From assembly GCF_014621775.1 (NCBI RefSeq), contig NZ_CP061204.1:2686501-2750500 (forward strand): a stretch of DNA of 64,000 nucleotides, written 5' to 3'. How positions within the stretch are numbered: the first letter of the stretch is position 1; each line of letters begins with the position of its first letter. The notes beneath the pieces were generated by a model. It made no database searches. It had not been told where the DNA came from and saw only the letters and a list, made by a program, of their open reading frames with translations. The position numbers and the translations under genes were made by a program. Below are positions 50,155-59,622 of this stretch, in pieces. Source of the stretch: Stenotrophomonas sp. 169. GTDB taxonomy: Bacteria; Pseudomonadota; Gammaproteobacteria; Xanthomonadales; Xanthomonadaceae.

Positions 50155-50832
50155 TCAGACCTTGGCCGGGGACGGCGCAGTGGGCGCGGTCGCCTGGCCG
50201 GCCGCGCGGGCAGCCGTCGCCAGTACGCTGGGACGCCCATCGAGCGCATCCAGCAGGGCGCTGGCTTCCTGCTCCATTTCGATCACGTAGCCGTTGATGC
50301 GGCCCTTGAAGTAACGGTGGAACATCAGCGCCGGGATGGCCACGATCATGCCGGTCGCCGTGCACACCAGTGCCTTGCCGATGCCACCGGCCAACTGGTT
50401 CACATCACCCACGCCGTGGTCGAGGATGCCCATGAACATCTGGATCATGCCGACCACCGTGCCCAGCAGGCCCAGCAGCGGGCCGGCCGAGGCGATGGTG
50501 CCCAGCGTGTTGAGGAAGCGCTCCATGCGATGGACGAGGAAGCGCCCGGTGTCTTCGATGCGCTCGCGGATCTGGTCGCGCGGTCGGTTGCGCGCATCCA
50601 GCGCGGCAGCCAGCAGAGCGCCCAGCGGCGAGTTTGCCCGCAGGGTCTGCAGGTGCGCTGGATCCAGCTTGCCGCGCGCGGCCCAGTTGCGCACATCCTG
50701 GCCCAGTCCCGGCGGCAGGACCTCGTTACGGCGCAGGGACCAGAAACGCTCCAGGACGATCGCCAAAGCCAACACACCCAACAGCAGCAGCGGCACCATT
50801 GGCCAGCCACCGGCCTTGACCAGTTCCCACAC
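50155..50832 (-). CDS. exbB: ExbB/TolQ/MotA-family proton channel protein
   Basis: A 225-residue inner-membrane protein with three helices; the MotA/TolQ/ExbB motif is visible as SAGPLLGLLGTVVGMIQMF and KALVCTATGMIVAIPALMFHR. It is 3 bp before exbD and 3 bp after comEC. Proton flow through the complex drives an outer-membrane or envelope partner. Confidence 0.93.
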   Translation of the reverse strand: MWELVKAGGWPMVPLLLLGVLALAIVLERFWSLRRNEVLPPGLGQDVRNWAARGKLDPAHLQTLRANSPLGALLAAALDARNRPRDQIRERIEDTGRFLVHRMERFLNTLGTIASAGPLLGLLGTVVGMIQMFMGILDHGVGDVNQLAGGIGKALVCTATGMIVAIPALMFHRYFKGRINGYVIEMEQEASALLDALDGRPSVLATAARAAGQATAPTAPSPAKV

Positions 50833-50835
50833 GTT

Positions 50836-53277
50836 TCAACCCTCCGGCCCAGCGGCCGCCTGTTTGTCCACCGATAGGATAGCAGCCGCCCGCGTCCGCC
50901 CCGCAGCATCCCACCAGCGGCCAGCATGCGCACGTTGTTCGCGCACCTGCAGGCCCTGCCCGCCCAGCCAGACGCGCACGGCGCCCGATTCGGCGGTGTT
51001 CAGCACTTCGGCCCCGACCGCGTGCCAACGCGCCACCACCTCTGCCCGCGGATGGCGGAAGCGGTTGCGATGACCAGCCGACACCAGCGCAAGCCGCGGC
51101 GACACCGCCGCCACCCAGGCGGCGCTGGACGACCCGGCACTGCCATGGTGCGGCACCAGCACCACCTGCGCGGCCAACGCCGCGCGGTCGCCGCGCAGAA
51201 GGGCCGCTTCGCTGGACGTGCCGATGTCACCGGCAAGCAGTACGGCCCCGTGCGCGGTGGCGATACGCAGCACGCAACTGCTCTCGTTCCCGCGCTCGGC
51301 ATGGCGAGGTGCGGGATGAAGCACCTGCAGGTCCACGCCGTCCCAGTTCCAGCGCTGGCCACCGTGGCAGGGCGTGGCCACTGCGATGCCGGCCCCCAGC
51401 GGCGCCGACACGGGGACTTCGGGAAACGCCGCACGAACGCCAGGCAGTCCGCCCGCGTGGTCAGCGTCACCGTGGCTGAGCATCACCCGCTGCGGCGGCC
51501 CGGTGCCCAAGGCGCGCAGGGTTGGCACCACCACGCGTTCACCGGCATCGCTGCCTGCACCCGGTGGCCCGAGGTCGTACAGCAGCACATGGGTGGCCGT
51601 GCGCACCAGCACCGCCGTGCCTTGGCCGACGTCCATCACCAGCAGCTCCACCTCGCCCGCGGCCGGCGCGCCCCGCGATGGCCACAGCAGCGGCAGGCAC
51701 AACAAGGGCGCCGCCAGCACGCCCCCCCGCCCCCGAGGCAGCAGCCACCAGAACACGCCCAGCAACGCCAGCGGCAAGGTCCAGCGCGGTGCTTCCGGCA
51801 GCCACCACACTGCCCCACTCCATTCAGACAGGGGCTGCAGCCAGCGCCAGCTCAGCGCGAAACTCCAGTCGGCCAGCTGCCACAACCACTGCCCCAGCCC
51901 AGCGTGGAGGGCCTCAAGCGCCGTGCCGAGCAGGGCCAGCGGCACCACCACCAGGCTCCACCACGGCACCACCGGCAGATTGACCAGCGGCCCGATCCGC
52001 GAGGCCTGGCCGAACAGACTGATCCCCAGCGGCAGCAGCGCCAGAGTGGCAACGCCCTGTGCAGCGAAAAACGGCTTGAGGATGCCGCGCAAGCCTCCCT
52101 CCGGCCGTCCACCACCGGGCAGGCACCACAGCAGCCACAGCACGCCACCAAAGCTGAGCCAGAAGCCAGCCACCAGCACCGACAGCGGCGCGACCAGCAG
52201 GGTGGCGAATGCGGCCAGCGCCAGCGACTGGCCCCAGGCCATGCGCCGTCGGCCGCAGCGCGCCAACGCCACCACCACGATCATCAAGGCCGTGCGTACC
52301 GTGGGCAGCGCCAGCCCCGCCACCAGCGCATAGCACGCTGCCCCGACTGCCGCAGCCAGCGCCACCGCGATAGGCCGCGGCAACAACATCGGCAGCAGGC
52401 GGGTACATCGCCACAGCAGGCTGGCCATCAGCGCGACACCGCCCGCCACCAGGCCCACGTGAAAGCCGGAGATGGCGATTAGATGGGTCAGGCCCAGCGC
52501 CCGCAGCTGCTCCCAGTCGGTGTCGGACAAGCCGCGCGTATCGCCAAGCGCCAAGGCAGCGATGAAGCGCGACGTCGGCCGCTGCAATGCCGCGCTGATG
52601 CGCGCGGACATCCGCTCGCGCCAGGCACCCAGCCCTGTGGACGGCGCGATCTCGCGCGCATTGCCGCCATCGCGCACGGACCCGGTTGCGGTGATACCCA
52701 GCAGCAAGGCATGTCGCTCGCCATCGAACCCACCGGGGTTGATCCGGCTGCGAGGTGCACGCAGGCGCAGCGGCAGCTGCCAGCGCGATCCCGCCTGCAC
52801 GCTGTGGCGTTTTTCCTCCGCTGCCGGTTGCGTGGAGGGACGTGCCGAAGGCCGCGCGAACGGCGCGCTCCAGTAGACCTGCACCCGCCGCCCGCGCAAT
52901 GCGACCGGCAGCTCAGGGCCGTCTGCGATGCGAAGCAGAAAGCGGCTGTACGTGGGGTGGTGCTCAGGCAGGTCGATGACGGTGCCGGTCAGCAGCTGGT
53001 CACGGGGGGGATCCTGTGGTGGCAGCTGCGCGGCCAAGGCCCAGTGGCCATGCATGGCCGCCCAGCCGCAGCCGATCAGCAGCATGCCCAACCATCGACC
53101 GCGCCAGCGCAGCAGCCAGAGCAGCAGGCCCACCGCGCATCCCGTCCAGGCGGCGGCGACGGGAGGCAGCGCCGGCAGCTGGCAGCATGCCGTAGCGCCG
53201 GCCACCAGCGCCGCCGCGCTGGACGTGCCCAACAGGCCCGGCGGCACGACGAGATGATCGCGGACCTGTCCCCCCAT
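50836..53277 (-). CDS. comEC: DNA internalization/competence protein ComEC/Rec2
   Basis: Inner-membrane channel for single-stranded DNA uptake during natural transformation. The 813 residues have the N-terminal DUF4131 region, the Competence domain with many helices (AISGFHVGLVAGGVALMAS) and a C-terminal metallo-beta-lactamase domain (LLVMDVGQGTAVLVRT, then LSHGDADHAGGLPG and VVLVPHHGSAGSSS), the typical three-domain order. First gene of the comEC-exbB-exbD-msbA-lpxK run. With type IV pilus components at 58-64 kb it suggests competence. Confidence 0.93.
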   Translation of the reverse strand: MGGQVRDHLVVPPGLLGTSSAAALVAGATACCQLPALPPVAAAWTGCAVGLLLWLLRWRGRWLGMLLIGCGWAAMHGHWALAAQLPPQDPPRDQLLTGTVIDLPEHHPTYSRFLLRIADGPELPVALRGRRVQVYWSAPFARPSARPSTQPAAEEKRHSVQAGSRWQLPLRLRAPRSRINPGGFDGERHALLLGITATGSVRDGGNAREIAPSTGLGAWRERMSARISAALQRPTSRFIAALALGDTRGLSDTDWEQLRALGLTHLIAISGFHVGLVAGGVALMASLLWRCTRLLPMLLPRPIAVALAAAVGAACYALVAGLALPTVRTALMIVVVALARCGRRRMAWGQSLALAAFATLLVAPLSVLVAGFWLSFGGVLWLLWCLPGGGRPEGGLRGILKPFFAAQGVATLALLPLGISLFGQASRIGPLVNLPVVPWWSLVVVPLALLGTALEALHAGLGQWLWQLADWSFALSWRWLQPLSEWSGAVWWLPEAPRWTLPLALLGVFWWLLPRGRGGVLAAPLLCLPLLWPSRGAPAAGEVELLVMDVGQGTAVLVRTATHVLLYDLGPPGAGSDAGERVVVPTLRALGTGPPQRVMLSHGDADHAGGLPGVRAAFPEVPVSAPLGAGIAVATPCHGGQRWNWDGVDLQVLHPAPRHAERGNESSCVLRIATAHGAVLLAGDIGTSSEAALLRGDRAALAAQVVLVPHHGSAGSSSAAWVAAVSPRLALVSAGHRNRFRHPRAEVVARWHAVGAEVLNTAESGAVRVWLGGQGLQVREQRAHAGRWWDAAGRTRAAAILSVDKQAAAGPEG

Positions 53278-53343
53278 GCCGCCAGCATCGCGCGGCCGGT
53301 CGCCGGCTCATATCGGCGCAGTGCCCGACCGCGTGTCGGGGGA

Positions 53344-54696
53344 TCAGTCGGGCCGACGCACCGTGCGGTGGAAGGCGATGCGGAAACTGGCACCGCCTCC
53401 CGGCGCCTCGCCCACCGAGACGGTTCCCTCATGGTGCTGGACGATTTCCTTCACCAGATGCAGGCCCAGCCCACTGCCACCGCCGGCGGCACGCAGCCGA
53501 TGGAACGGCTCGAAAATAGCTTGACGATCATTCTCCGGCACACCGGCACCCTGGTCCGATACTTCCAGCGTCCCACGGCTGTCCAGGCTCACGCTGATGG
53601 TGCCGCGCCCCCCGCCGTGCACGATGGCGTTGTGCACCAGGTTGGCGAGCACACGCCCCAGCGCGATGCCATCACCGACGATCCACACCGGCTGTTCCGG
53701 TGCATCCACCTCGAAGCTGTAGCCCGCACCGATCACCAACGGCGCCAGTTCCGCCGCGGCCGTGCGCGCCAGCATCGCCAGATCGAGTGGCTGCAGTTTT
53801 TCCACGCTGCGGTCCAGGCGCTGCAGATCGAGCAGATGCTCAGCCACATTGCCCAGCCGCGCCACGTCGTTGAGCAGTTGCGCCTTCAGTGCGCCTTGCG
53901 GCAGCTGCGACAGGCGCGCCTGCACCACGGCGATCGGCACCCGCAGCTCATGGGCCGCATCCGCCAGGAACTTGTCACGGGCGGCATAGCCCTGCTGGAC
54001 TTTGCCGATGGCATCGTTGAACGCACTGACCAGCGGCGCGATCTCGCTGCTGACCATCTGCGTATCCAGCCGTGCGCCTGCCTTGCCGATATCCAGTTGC
54101 TTGGCCTGCTGGGCGAGACGGCGCACCCCGCGCATCGCACGGTGGATCACCAGCGGCATGACCAGCAGAGTCACGACAATCAGCGGCAGGAAAAACCACG
54201 GTCCGATCAGCCGCAGCACCAGCAGCGCGCCCTCCCACATGCCGCCCTTGGGCTGCCCGCCGACCATGACCGTCAGCCGTCGGCCGTTCTCCTTGCTGAT
54301 CATGATGCGGGCAGCATCCAGGTAGGGCGGCGTCAACGATCCCAGCTCGCTGTAGCCCACCCGCTCCAGGCGGGAGAGCAGTTCGCGATGGATCTCCGGC
54401 ACCGCGCCCTCGGACAGGCGGTTGCCGCGTTCGTCCACCGCCACGAACCACAGGTTGCCGCCAGCGCGTGCATTGAGCGCGTCCCAGCGCGCACGGTCCA
54501 AGGTGATCGCCGTGCCATCCCCGTGCAGCGCTTCCACCACATCGTCGGAGATGAACATGTCCATCTGCACCGAATCCTGATCACCCCAGGTCAGGATCAA
54601 CGCCATCACTGCGATGAGCACGGTGAACACCTGCGCCAGGCACACGCGCCACGCCAGGCCCAGGGAAATAGAGCGGATATCGGTGTTCATCCTCAT
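53344..54696 (-). CDS. Sensor histidine kinase
   Basis: A 450-residue two-component sensor kinase: N-terminal helix (VFTVLIAVMALILTW), a periplasmic sensor of about 120 residues, a second helix (FFLPLIVVTLLVMPLVI), a HAMP-like linker, HisKA with the phospho-accepting His in ADAAHELRVPIAV, and an ATPase domain with NLVHNAIVHG and GAGVPENDRQAIF, GLGLHLVKEIV. Its start overlaps the regulator stop (ATGA). Signal unknown. Confidence 0.93.
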   Translation of the reverse strand: MRMNTDIRSISLGLAWRVCLAQVFTVLIAVMALILTWGDQDSVQMDMFISDDVVEALHGDGTAITLDRARWDALNARAGGNLWFVAVDERGNRLSEGAVPEIHRELLSRLERVGYSELGSLTPPYLDAARIMISKENGRRLTVMVGGQPKGGMWEGALLVLRLIGPWFFLPLIVVTLLVMPLVIHRAMRGVRRLAQQAKQLDIGKAGARLDTQMVSSEIAPLVSAFNDAIGKVQQGYAARDKFLADAAHELRVPIAVVQARLSQLPQGALKAQLLNDVARLGNVAEHLLDLQRLDRSVEKLQPLDLAMLARTAAAELAPLVIGAGYSFEVDAPEQPVWIVGDGIALGRVLANLVHNAIVHGGGRGTISVSLDSRGTLEVSDQGAGVPENDRQAIFEPFHRLRAAGGGSGLGLHLVKEIVQHHEGTVSVGEAPGGGASFRIAFHRTVRRPD

Positions 54697-55364
54697 ACCT
54701 CGGCCAACAGGTAACCCACGCCGCGGATCACATGGATTTCCACGCGCGCCCCCGCCTGCTGCAGCGCCTTGCGCAACTTGGAGATATGCGCGTCCAGTGC
54801 GTTGGACTGGATGTCATCGTCAAAGCCGTACACCGCCTCTTCCAGCGCGCTGCGCGTGACCGTGCGCCCTTGGCGCAGGGCCAGGGCCTGCAGCACCAGC
54901 ACCTGCCTGCGCGGCAAGGGAAGCGTATGGCCTTCCACGTCGGCCTGCAGGGATTCGAAATCGAAGGTCAGGTTGGCCAGCCTCAGCACCGGCGCCACCA
55001 TCTCGCTCGGTCGCCGCGCAACAGCGCGTATGCGCGCCATCAGCTCCTCAATGGCAACCGGCTTGACGAGGTAATCGTCCGCGCCCACGTCCAGGCCTTC
55101 CACCTTGTCGCTGAGACTGCCTTTCGCGGTGAGCATGATGACCGGGATGTTGGGACGCAGGGCGCGCGCCACCGCGACGAAATCCGCACCGTCACCGTCG
55201 GGCAACTGGCGGTCCAGCAGCACCAGTTGGTGCACCGGCTCGCGCAGCGCGGCCGTCGCGGCGGCCAACGTATCCACGGCATCGGCGACCACGCCCTGCC
55301 GTTCCAGCCCTGACTGCAGCGCACGGGACAGATCAGGGTCGTCTTCAACCAGCAGGATGCGCAT
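54693..55364 (-). CDS. OmpR/PhoB-family response regulator
   Basis: A 223-residue regulator from MRILLVEDDPDLSRAL at 55364; a longer frame to 55658 is not conserved. The receiver has the acidic pair ED, the phospho-accepting Asp in LVLLDRQLPDGDG, and the Lys in DDYLVKPV; the C-terminal winged helix ends in SNALDAHISKLRKAL and GVGYLLAEV. Genes overlap by 4 bp with the kinase; both likely come from one promoter in the divergent gap to 55488. Confidence 0.94.
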   Translation of the reverse strand: MRILLVEDDPDLSRALQSGLERQGVVADAVDTLAAATAALREPVHQLVLLDRQLPDGDGADFVAVARALRPNIPVIMLTAKGSLSDKVEGLDVGADDYLVKPVAIEELMARIRAVARRPSEMVAPVLRLANLTFDFESLQADVEGHTLPLPRRQVLVLQALALRQGRTVTRSALEEAVYGFDDDIQSNALDAHISKLRKALQQAGARVEIHVIRGVGYLLAEV

Positions 55365-55487
55365 GGGGAACCGGTAGGCCAGGGAGGAACAGCGTGGATG
55401 ATAAGCCCCCCGGCCGCCGCGCAATGTTCCGACAATGTTGATGTCGCATCGTGCACGGACCGCTTCTGTATCGAGCCGAACGACGCC

Positions 55488-55805
55488 ATGGATGCCTCCC
55501 CCTCCCCGGCCAGCCCTGCGCCCGCCCTGCTCTCTCCTCCTCACGATCCGCGGGTCGTGCTGATGGCTCCGGACCTGGACAGCGCCGAACGCGCGTACCT
55601 GGGCCTGCTGCCGGATCGCGACCACGTGGATGCGCTTGCCCGCCATGCCATCAGCCATGCGCGCAACACACCCGGTAGCGGCTATGCGTTGTCGCTGACG
55701 CTGGTCGGCATGCGCCTGCAGGAATTCAAGATGGGCGAAGCGTGCGCGACAACCTGTCGGCAGGATTCACTGCACAGCTTGCGCCAGGCGTTTGCTGCGG
55801 GGTGA
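55488..55805 (+). CDS. Hypothetical protein, 105 residues
   Basis: Starts MDASPSPASPAPALLSPPHD (55488) with a Pro/Ser-rich head followed by a helical part, HVDALARHAISHARNTPGSG. An earlier in-frame start at 55398 is possible. No family or signal peptide recognised; divergent from the two-component genes. Confidence 0.5.
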   Translation: MDASPSPASPAPALLSPPHDPRVVLMAPDLDSAERAYLGLLPDRDHVDALARHAISHARNTPGSGYALSLTLVGMRLQEFKMGEACATTCRQDSLHSLRQAFAAG

Positions 55806-55910
55806 GGTCCATGCGGTTGGAAGGTTTTCGAGAAGCAAAGACGCTTTGATCCTAGTGCGGGACTTGCCTCATGCGCGCGCATCGCGCAGGCCGCTTGGAA
55901 GTTCCGAAGC

Positions 55911-55935
55911 TTGACGGCCAGCGGCCGTCACTACC
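55911..55935 (-). repeat. GTAG-type palindrome
   Basis: Minus-oriented element: GTAG followed on the minus strand by TGACGGCCGCTGGCCGTCA. It lies between the hypothetical gene and the tRNA-Val terminator. Confidence 0.8.
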
Positions 55936-55981
55936 GGATGCGGGCGACCTGTCGAGACTCACTCCAGGAATCCACGCAAAC

Positions 55982-56011
55982 AAAAAAGCCAGCGCAATGG
56001 CTGGCTTTTTT
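55982..56011 (-). terminator. Terminator after tRNA-Val
   Basis: Hairpin AGCCAGC-GCAAT-GCTGGCT-like (GCCAGCGCAATGGCTGGC) flanked by AAAAAA and TTTTTT, so it can work on both strands; on the minus strand it ends tRNA-Val. Confidence 0.88.
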
Positions 56012-56032
56012 CGTTATCCACTTCGTTGGAAG

Positions 56033-56107
56033 TGGTGGGCGGTACAGGGTTCGAACCTGTGACCCCTACCATGTCAAGGTAGTGCTCTACCGCTGAGCTA
56101 ACCGCCC
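56033..56107 (-). tRNA. tRNA-Val (anticodon GAC)
   Basis: 75-nt cloverleaf with CCA; acceptor GGGCGGT/ACCGCCC, anticodon loop TTGACAT giving GAC, T-arm CAGGTTCGAACCCTG. Terminator lies immediately downstream. Confidence 0.95.
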
Positions 56108-56270
56108 GTTTGTTGCGTCCTGACCCGTTGCGATTGCGTCGGGGCAGGCCGCGTATATTACGGAGGAGACCGGGGTTGTGCAACACTTTTGTGAAGAATC
56201 TTCGAAAGAGAGGATTGCGCGCGCTTTCGGGGATTCCGCCGAGCGTGGCCAGGCGCTACGCGTGCCCGCT

Positions 56271-58307
56271 TCAGGCCAGGCTGGCTTCTTTCAGGCGCTT
56301 GATGAGGTCGCGCACGCGGCCGGCCTCCTCGAACTCCAGGTCCTTGGCGTGCTGGTACATCCGCTGTTCCAGTGCCTTCATCCGCGTTGCCACCTGGGAT
56401 GGCGACAGCGTGGCGTAATCGGCACCCTCCTCCGCCAGCTCCACCGCACCGATCTTTCCGGCCTTGCCCTTCCCCTTCCGCGATCCCTTGTCGTAGGGGT
56501 CAGAGCGCGCGCCCTCCAGCACGTCCACAATCGGGCGGGCGACTGACTTGGGCACGATGCCGTGCTCTTCGTTGTACTCGACCTGCTTGGCCCGGCGCCG
56601 GTCGGTCTCATCGATCGCCGCCTGCATCGACCGCGTCATCCGGTCCGCATACAGGATCGCTTTGCCGCGCACGTTGCGTGCCGCGCGGCCGATGGTCTGG
56701 ATCAGCGAACCGGTTGAGCGCAGGAAACCTTCCTTGTCCGCATCCAGGATCGCCACCAACGACACCTCCGGCATGTCCAGACCTTCGCGCAGCAGGTTGA
56801 TGCCCACCAGCACGTCGAACTTGCCCAGCCGCAGGTCGCGGATGATCTCCACCCGCTCCACGGTCTCGATGTCTGAATGCAGGTAACGCACGCGGATGCC
56901 GTGCTCGCTCAGGTACTCGGTGAGGTTCTCGGCCATGCGCTTGGTCAGGGTGGTGACCAGCACGCGGTCGCCCATCTTGATCCGTTCGTTGGCCTCGCTC
57001 ATCAGGTCGTCCACCTGCGTGCCGACGGGGCGGATTTCCACGATCGGATCGATCAGGCCGGTCGGGCGCACCACCAGCTCCGCCATGTCCTCGCCTGCTT
57101 CGCGGTATTCATACGGACCGGGCGTGGCCGACACGTAGATCGCACGCGGGCAACGCTGTTCCCATTCCTCGAAACGCAGCGGCCGATTGTCCAGCGCCGA
57201 GGGCAGGCGGAAACCGAATTCGACCAGCGTCTCCTTGCGCGAACGGTCGCCCTTGTACATCGCGCCGATCTGCGGAATCGTCACATGCGATTCGTCGATC
57301 ACCAGCAGCGCGTCCGGCGGCAGGTAATCAAACAGGGTCGGCGGCGGCGAGCCGGCAGGCTTGCCGGTCAGGTGACGCGAGTAGTTTTCGATGCCGTTGC
57401 AGAACCCGACCTCGGCCATCATCTCGATGTCGAACTGGGTGCGCTGCGCCAGTCGCTGCGCTTCCACCAGCTTGTTCTCTGCGTACAACTGGTCCAGCCG
57501 TTCCTTCAGCTCTACCTTGATCGTCTCCACAGCGCCCAGCACCCGTTCGCGCGTGGTGGCGTAGTGGGTCTTCGGGTACACGGTGAAGCGCATCATGTTG
57601 CGCAGTGTTTCGCCGGTCAGCGGGTCGAACAGCGTGATCTTTTCCACTTCACCATCGAACAACTCGATGCGCAGGGCTTCGCTGTCCGACTCGGCCGGGA
57701 ACACGTCGATCACCTCGCCGCGCACACGGAACGTACCGCGATGCAGCTCGTACTCGTTGCGCGTGTACTGCAACTGCGTCAGGTGGTTGATCAGGTCGCG
57801 CTGGTCGATCCGCTCGCCCTTGGACAGGATCAAGCGCAGCGACAGGTAATCTTCGGGCGCACCGAGGCCGTAGATGGCCGACACGGTCGCCACCACCAGC
57901 GCATCCGGGCGCGACAGCAGGGTCTTGGTCGCGGCCAGGCGCATCTGCTCGATATGCTCGTTGATCGAACTGTCCTTCTCGATGAAGGTGTCCGACGAGG
58001 GCACGTAGGCCTCGGGCTGGTAGTAGTCGTAGTAGCTGACGAAGTACTCCACCGCGTTGTGCGGGAAAAACGCCTTGAACTCACCGTACAACTGCGCGGC
58101 CAGCGTCTTGTTCGGCGCCATGATCAGCGTCGGCTTCTGGATGCGGTCGATGACGTTGGCGATGGTGTACGTCTTGCCCGAGCCGGTCACGCCCAGCAGG
58201 GTCTGCTTGGCCACGCCGGCTTCGAAGTTGCTGGTCAGCTTCTCGATCGCGTTCGGCTGGTCGCCAGCCGGCGAATACGGCGATACGAGTTGGAAACGGT
58301 CGCTCAT
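56271..58307 (-). CDS. uvrB: Excinuclease ABC subunit B
   Basis: Damage-verifying helicase-like subunit of nucleotide excision repair. The 678 residues show Walker [14 protein letters not shown], the beta-hairpin region [19 protein letters not shown] (first Y in FVSYYDYY), helicase motif DESHVT, motif [16 protein letters not shown], and the C-terminal UVR domain with [21 protein letters not shown] (shortened). Single gene; uvrC is at 42.8 kb and uvrA is not in the window. Confidence 0.96.
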   Translation of the reverse strand: MSDRFQLVSPYSPAGDQPNAIEKLTSNFEAGVAKQTLLGVTGSGKTYTIANVIDRIQKPTLIMAPNKTLAAQLYGEFKAFFPHNAVEYFVSYYDYYQPEAYVPSSDTFIEKDSSINEHIEQMRLAATKTLLSRPDALVVATVSAIYGLGAPEDYLSLRLILSKGERIDQRDLINHLTQLQYTRNEYELHRGTFRVRGEVIDVFPAESDSEALRIELFDGEVEKITLFDPLTGETLRNMMRFTVYPKTHYATTRERVLGAVETIKVELKERLDQLYAENKLVEAQRLAQRTQFDIEMMAEVGFCNGIENYSRHLTGKPAGSPPPTLFDYLPPDALLVIDESHVTIPQIGAMYKGDRSRKETLVEFGFRLPSALDNRPLRFEEWEQRCPRAIYVSATPGPYEYREAGEDMAELVVRPTGLIDPIVEIRPVGTQVDDLMSEANERIKMGDRVLVTTLTKRMAENLTEYLSEHGIRVRYLHSDIETVERVEIIRDLRLGKFDVLVGINLLREGLDMPEVSLVAILDADKEGFLRSTGSLIQTIGRAARNVRGKAILYADRMTRSMQAAIDETDRRRAKQVEYNEEHGIVPKSVARPIVDVLEGARSDPYDKGSRKGKGKAGKIGAVELAEEGADYATLSPSQVATRMKALEQRMYQHAKDLEFEEAGRVRDLIKRLKEASLA

Positions 58308-58460
58308 GGGGCTGCCGGGTCAGGGGGGACCAGTATAGCGGGGGGGTTGGTGACGGTCGGTTGAGGGGATGCCGGAGGCCTCTGGGCCGGATCAGCCGAC
58401 GGCCTGTGCCGCGCAGGGGGGCGATGCTGGGCCCAGCCACACCCCAACCGGAGACCTCCG

Positions 58461-59021
58461 ATGCCCCGGCCCCGACGCACCGCAGGATCTGCCTCCGGAC
58501 TCACGCTGCTGGAAATGCTGATCGTTGTCGCCCTGTTGGCGATCAGTTGTTTCCTAGCAGTACCCGGATTCATCAAGATGCTGGACGACCAACGTGCCGA
58601 CGCCCTGCGCATGCAGTTGATGTCCGTGCTGGCCAGCGCACGAAACACCGCGATCACGCGCCGACGTTATGTCGAAGTGTGCCCCAGCAGCGACGGGGTG
58701 ACCTGCGGAGAACAATGGGCGCACGGCTGGCTGCTGTATGTCGTCGAATCATCTAAAACGCCACGGCGCCGGCCCAGCGTGCCGATCCTGCTGGTGGAGC
58801 AGCGTCCGCGCAGTGCCCTGCAGGTCCATCACGACAACTCGCGTCCTGCGTTCAGATTCAGGCCGGACGGAAGAAGCGGCGGGCTCAACCAGACACTGAG
58901 CATCTGCGTCGGCGACCGCACTACCAGCAAGATTGTCGTCAGCATCCCCGGGCGCTTGCGCGGCCATCGGGTGCATACACGATGGCCCCTGCCGTGCGGC
59001 ATGAAGGAGCCAAAAGAATAG
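58461..59021 (+). CDS. GspH/FimT-family type IV pseudopilin
   Basis: A 186-residue minor pilin with a type III signal: prepilin peptidase site SG-LTLLEMLIVVALLA (Glu at +5) and a hydrophobic N-terminal helix, followed by the GspH/FimT domain (RMQLMSVLASARNTAITRR, VEVCPSSDGVTC). Two cysteines there may form a disulfide. On the opposite strand from pilE- and pilY1-like genes but nearby, so it probably belongs to the type IV pilus machinery. Confidence 0.87.
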   Translation: MPRPRRTAGSASGLTLLEMLIVVALLAISCFLAVPGFIKMLDDQRADALRMQLMSVLASARNTAITRRRYVEVCPSSDGVTCGEQWAHGWLLYVVESSKTPRRRPSVPILLVEQRPRSALQVHHDNSRPAFRFRPDGRSGGLNQTLSICVGDRTTSKIVVSIPGRLRGHRVHTRWPLPCGMKEPKE

Positions 59022-59022
59022 C

Positions 59023-59049
59023 AAAAAGCCGCGATTTCTCGCGGCTTTT
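59023..59049. terminator. Bidirectional terminator between fimT-like gene and tRNA-Asn
   Basis: Stem AAAAGCCGCGA / TCGCGGCTTTT with a TTTC loop; T-runs on both sides, right after the fimT stop and downstream of tRNA-Asn on the minus strand. Confidence 0.88.
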
Positions 59050-59057
59050 CGTGAAAC

Positions 59058-59134
59058 TGGCGCCCGAAGTTGGACTCGAACCAACGACCCCCTGATTAAC
59101 AGTCAAGTGCTCTAACCGGCTGAGCTATTCGGGC
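59058..59134 (-). tRNA. tRNA-Asn (anticodon GTT)
   Basis: 77-nt cloverleaf with CCA; acceptor GCCCGAA/TTCGGGC, anticodon loop CTGTTAA giving GTT, T-arm TTGGTTCGAGTCCAA. It ends in the shared terminator. Confidence 0.96.
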
Positions 59135-59188
59135 GGGGAGCGCATTCTAGCCAACATCGCGGGAGCAGTGCAACCCCCTGAACAAGGC

Positions 59189-59611
59189 CTACCAGCAACC
59201 TTCCACCGTGGCGTTGTTCGGCGTTTTCCGCCCCGCCTGGTCCAAGGTAAGCGTGCCGCACTTATCCTTGTCCTGGCCGGTGCCCGGTACAGCCTGCAGC
59301 TTGAAGGCCGATGCACTGGGGTTGCCGCTGTAAGACAGTGTGTAACGTGAGGTCCCATCCCGGGGAGACTGGGTAATCGGCAGCGTCAGTCCCGCGTACG
59401 TGTTCTGCACGGTGTGATGGCGCTCCAACTGCTGGGCCAGTTCCACCAGATCGGCTTTTGCCTGGGCACGGCGCGATTTACGCACATGGTCGTTGTAGGA
59501 CGGAAAAGCAACTGCCGCCAGGATCGCGACCACCGCCACCACGATCATCAGTTCAATCAGGGTGAAGCCCACGGCGTGCCTGCCAAGGGAACGCCTGTTT
59601 CCATTTCGCAT
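59189..59611 (-). CDS. pilE: Type IV pilin / minor pilin (PilE-like)
   Basis: A 140-residue prepilin starting MRNGNRRSLGRHAVG at 59611 with the cleavage site G|FTLIELMIVVAVVAILAAVAF and the continuing helix FPSYNDHVRKSRRAQAKADL. The C-terminal Cys pair (DKCGTLTL ... VEGCW) forms the D-region loop. It directly follows the pilY1-like gene on the same strand (11 bp), the usual position of PilE in minor-pilin operons (fimU-pilVWX-pilY1-pilE). Confidence 0.92.
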   Translation of the reverse strand: MRNGNRRSLGRHAVGFTLIELMIVVAVVAILAAVAFPSYNDHVRKSRRAQAKADLVELAQQLERHHTVQNTYAGLTLPITQSPRDGTSRYTLSYSGNPSASAFKLQAVPGTGQDKDKCGTLTLDQAGRKTPNNATVEGCW

Positions 59612-59622
59612 CGTCACTGCCC

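Noticed and set aside
53344..55364. Naming the two-component pair phoP/phoQ
   Set aside because: Domain layout fits, but no diagnostic acidic sensor patch or conserved neighbours were found, so no symbol is given.
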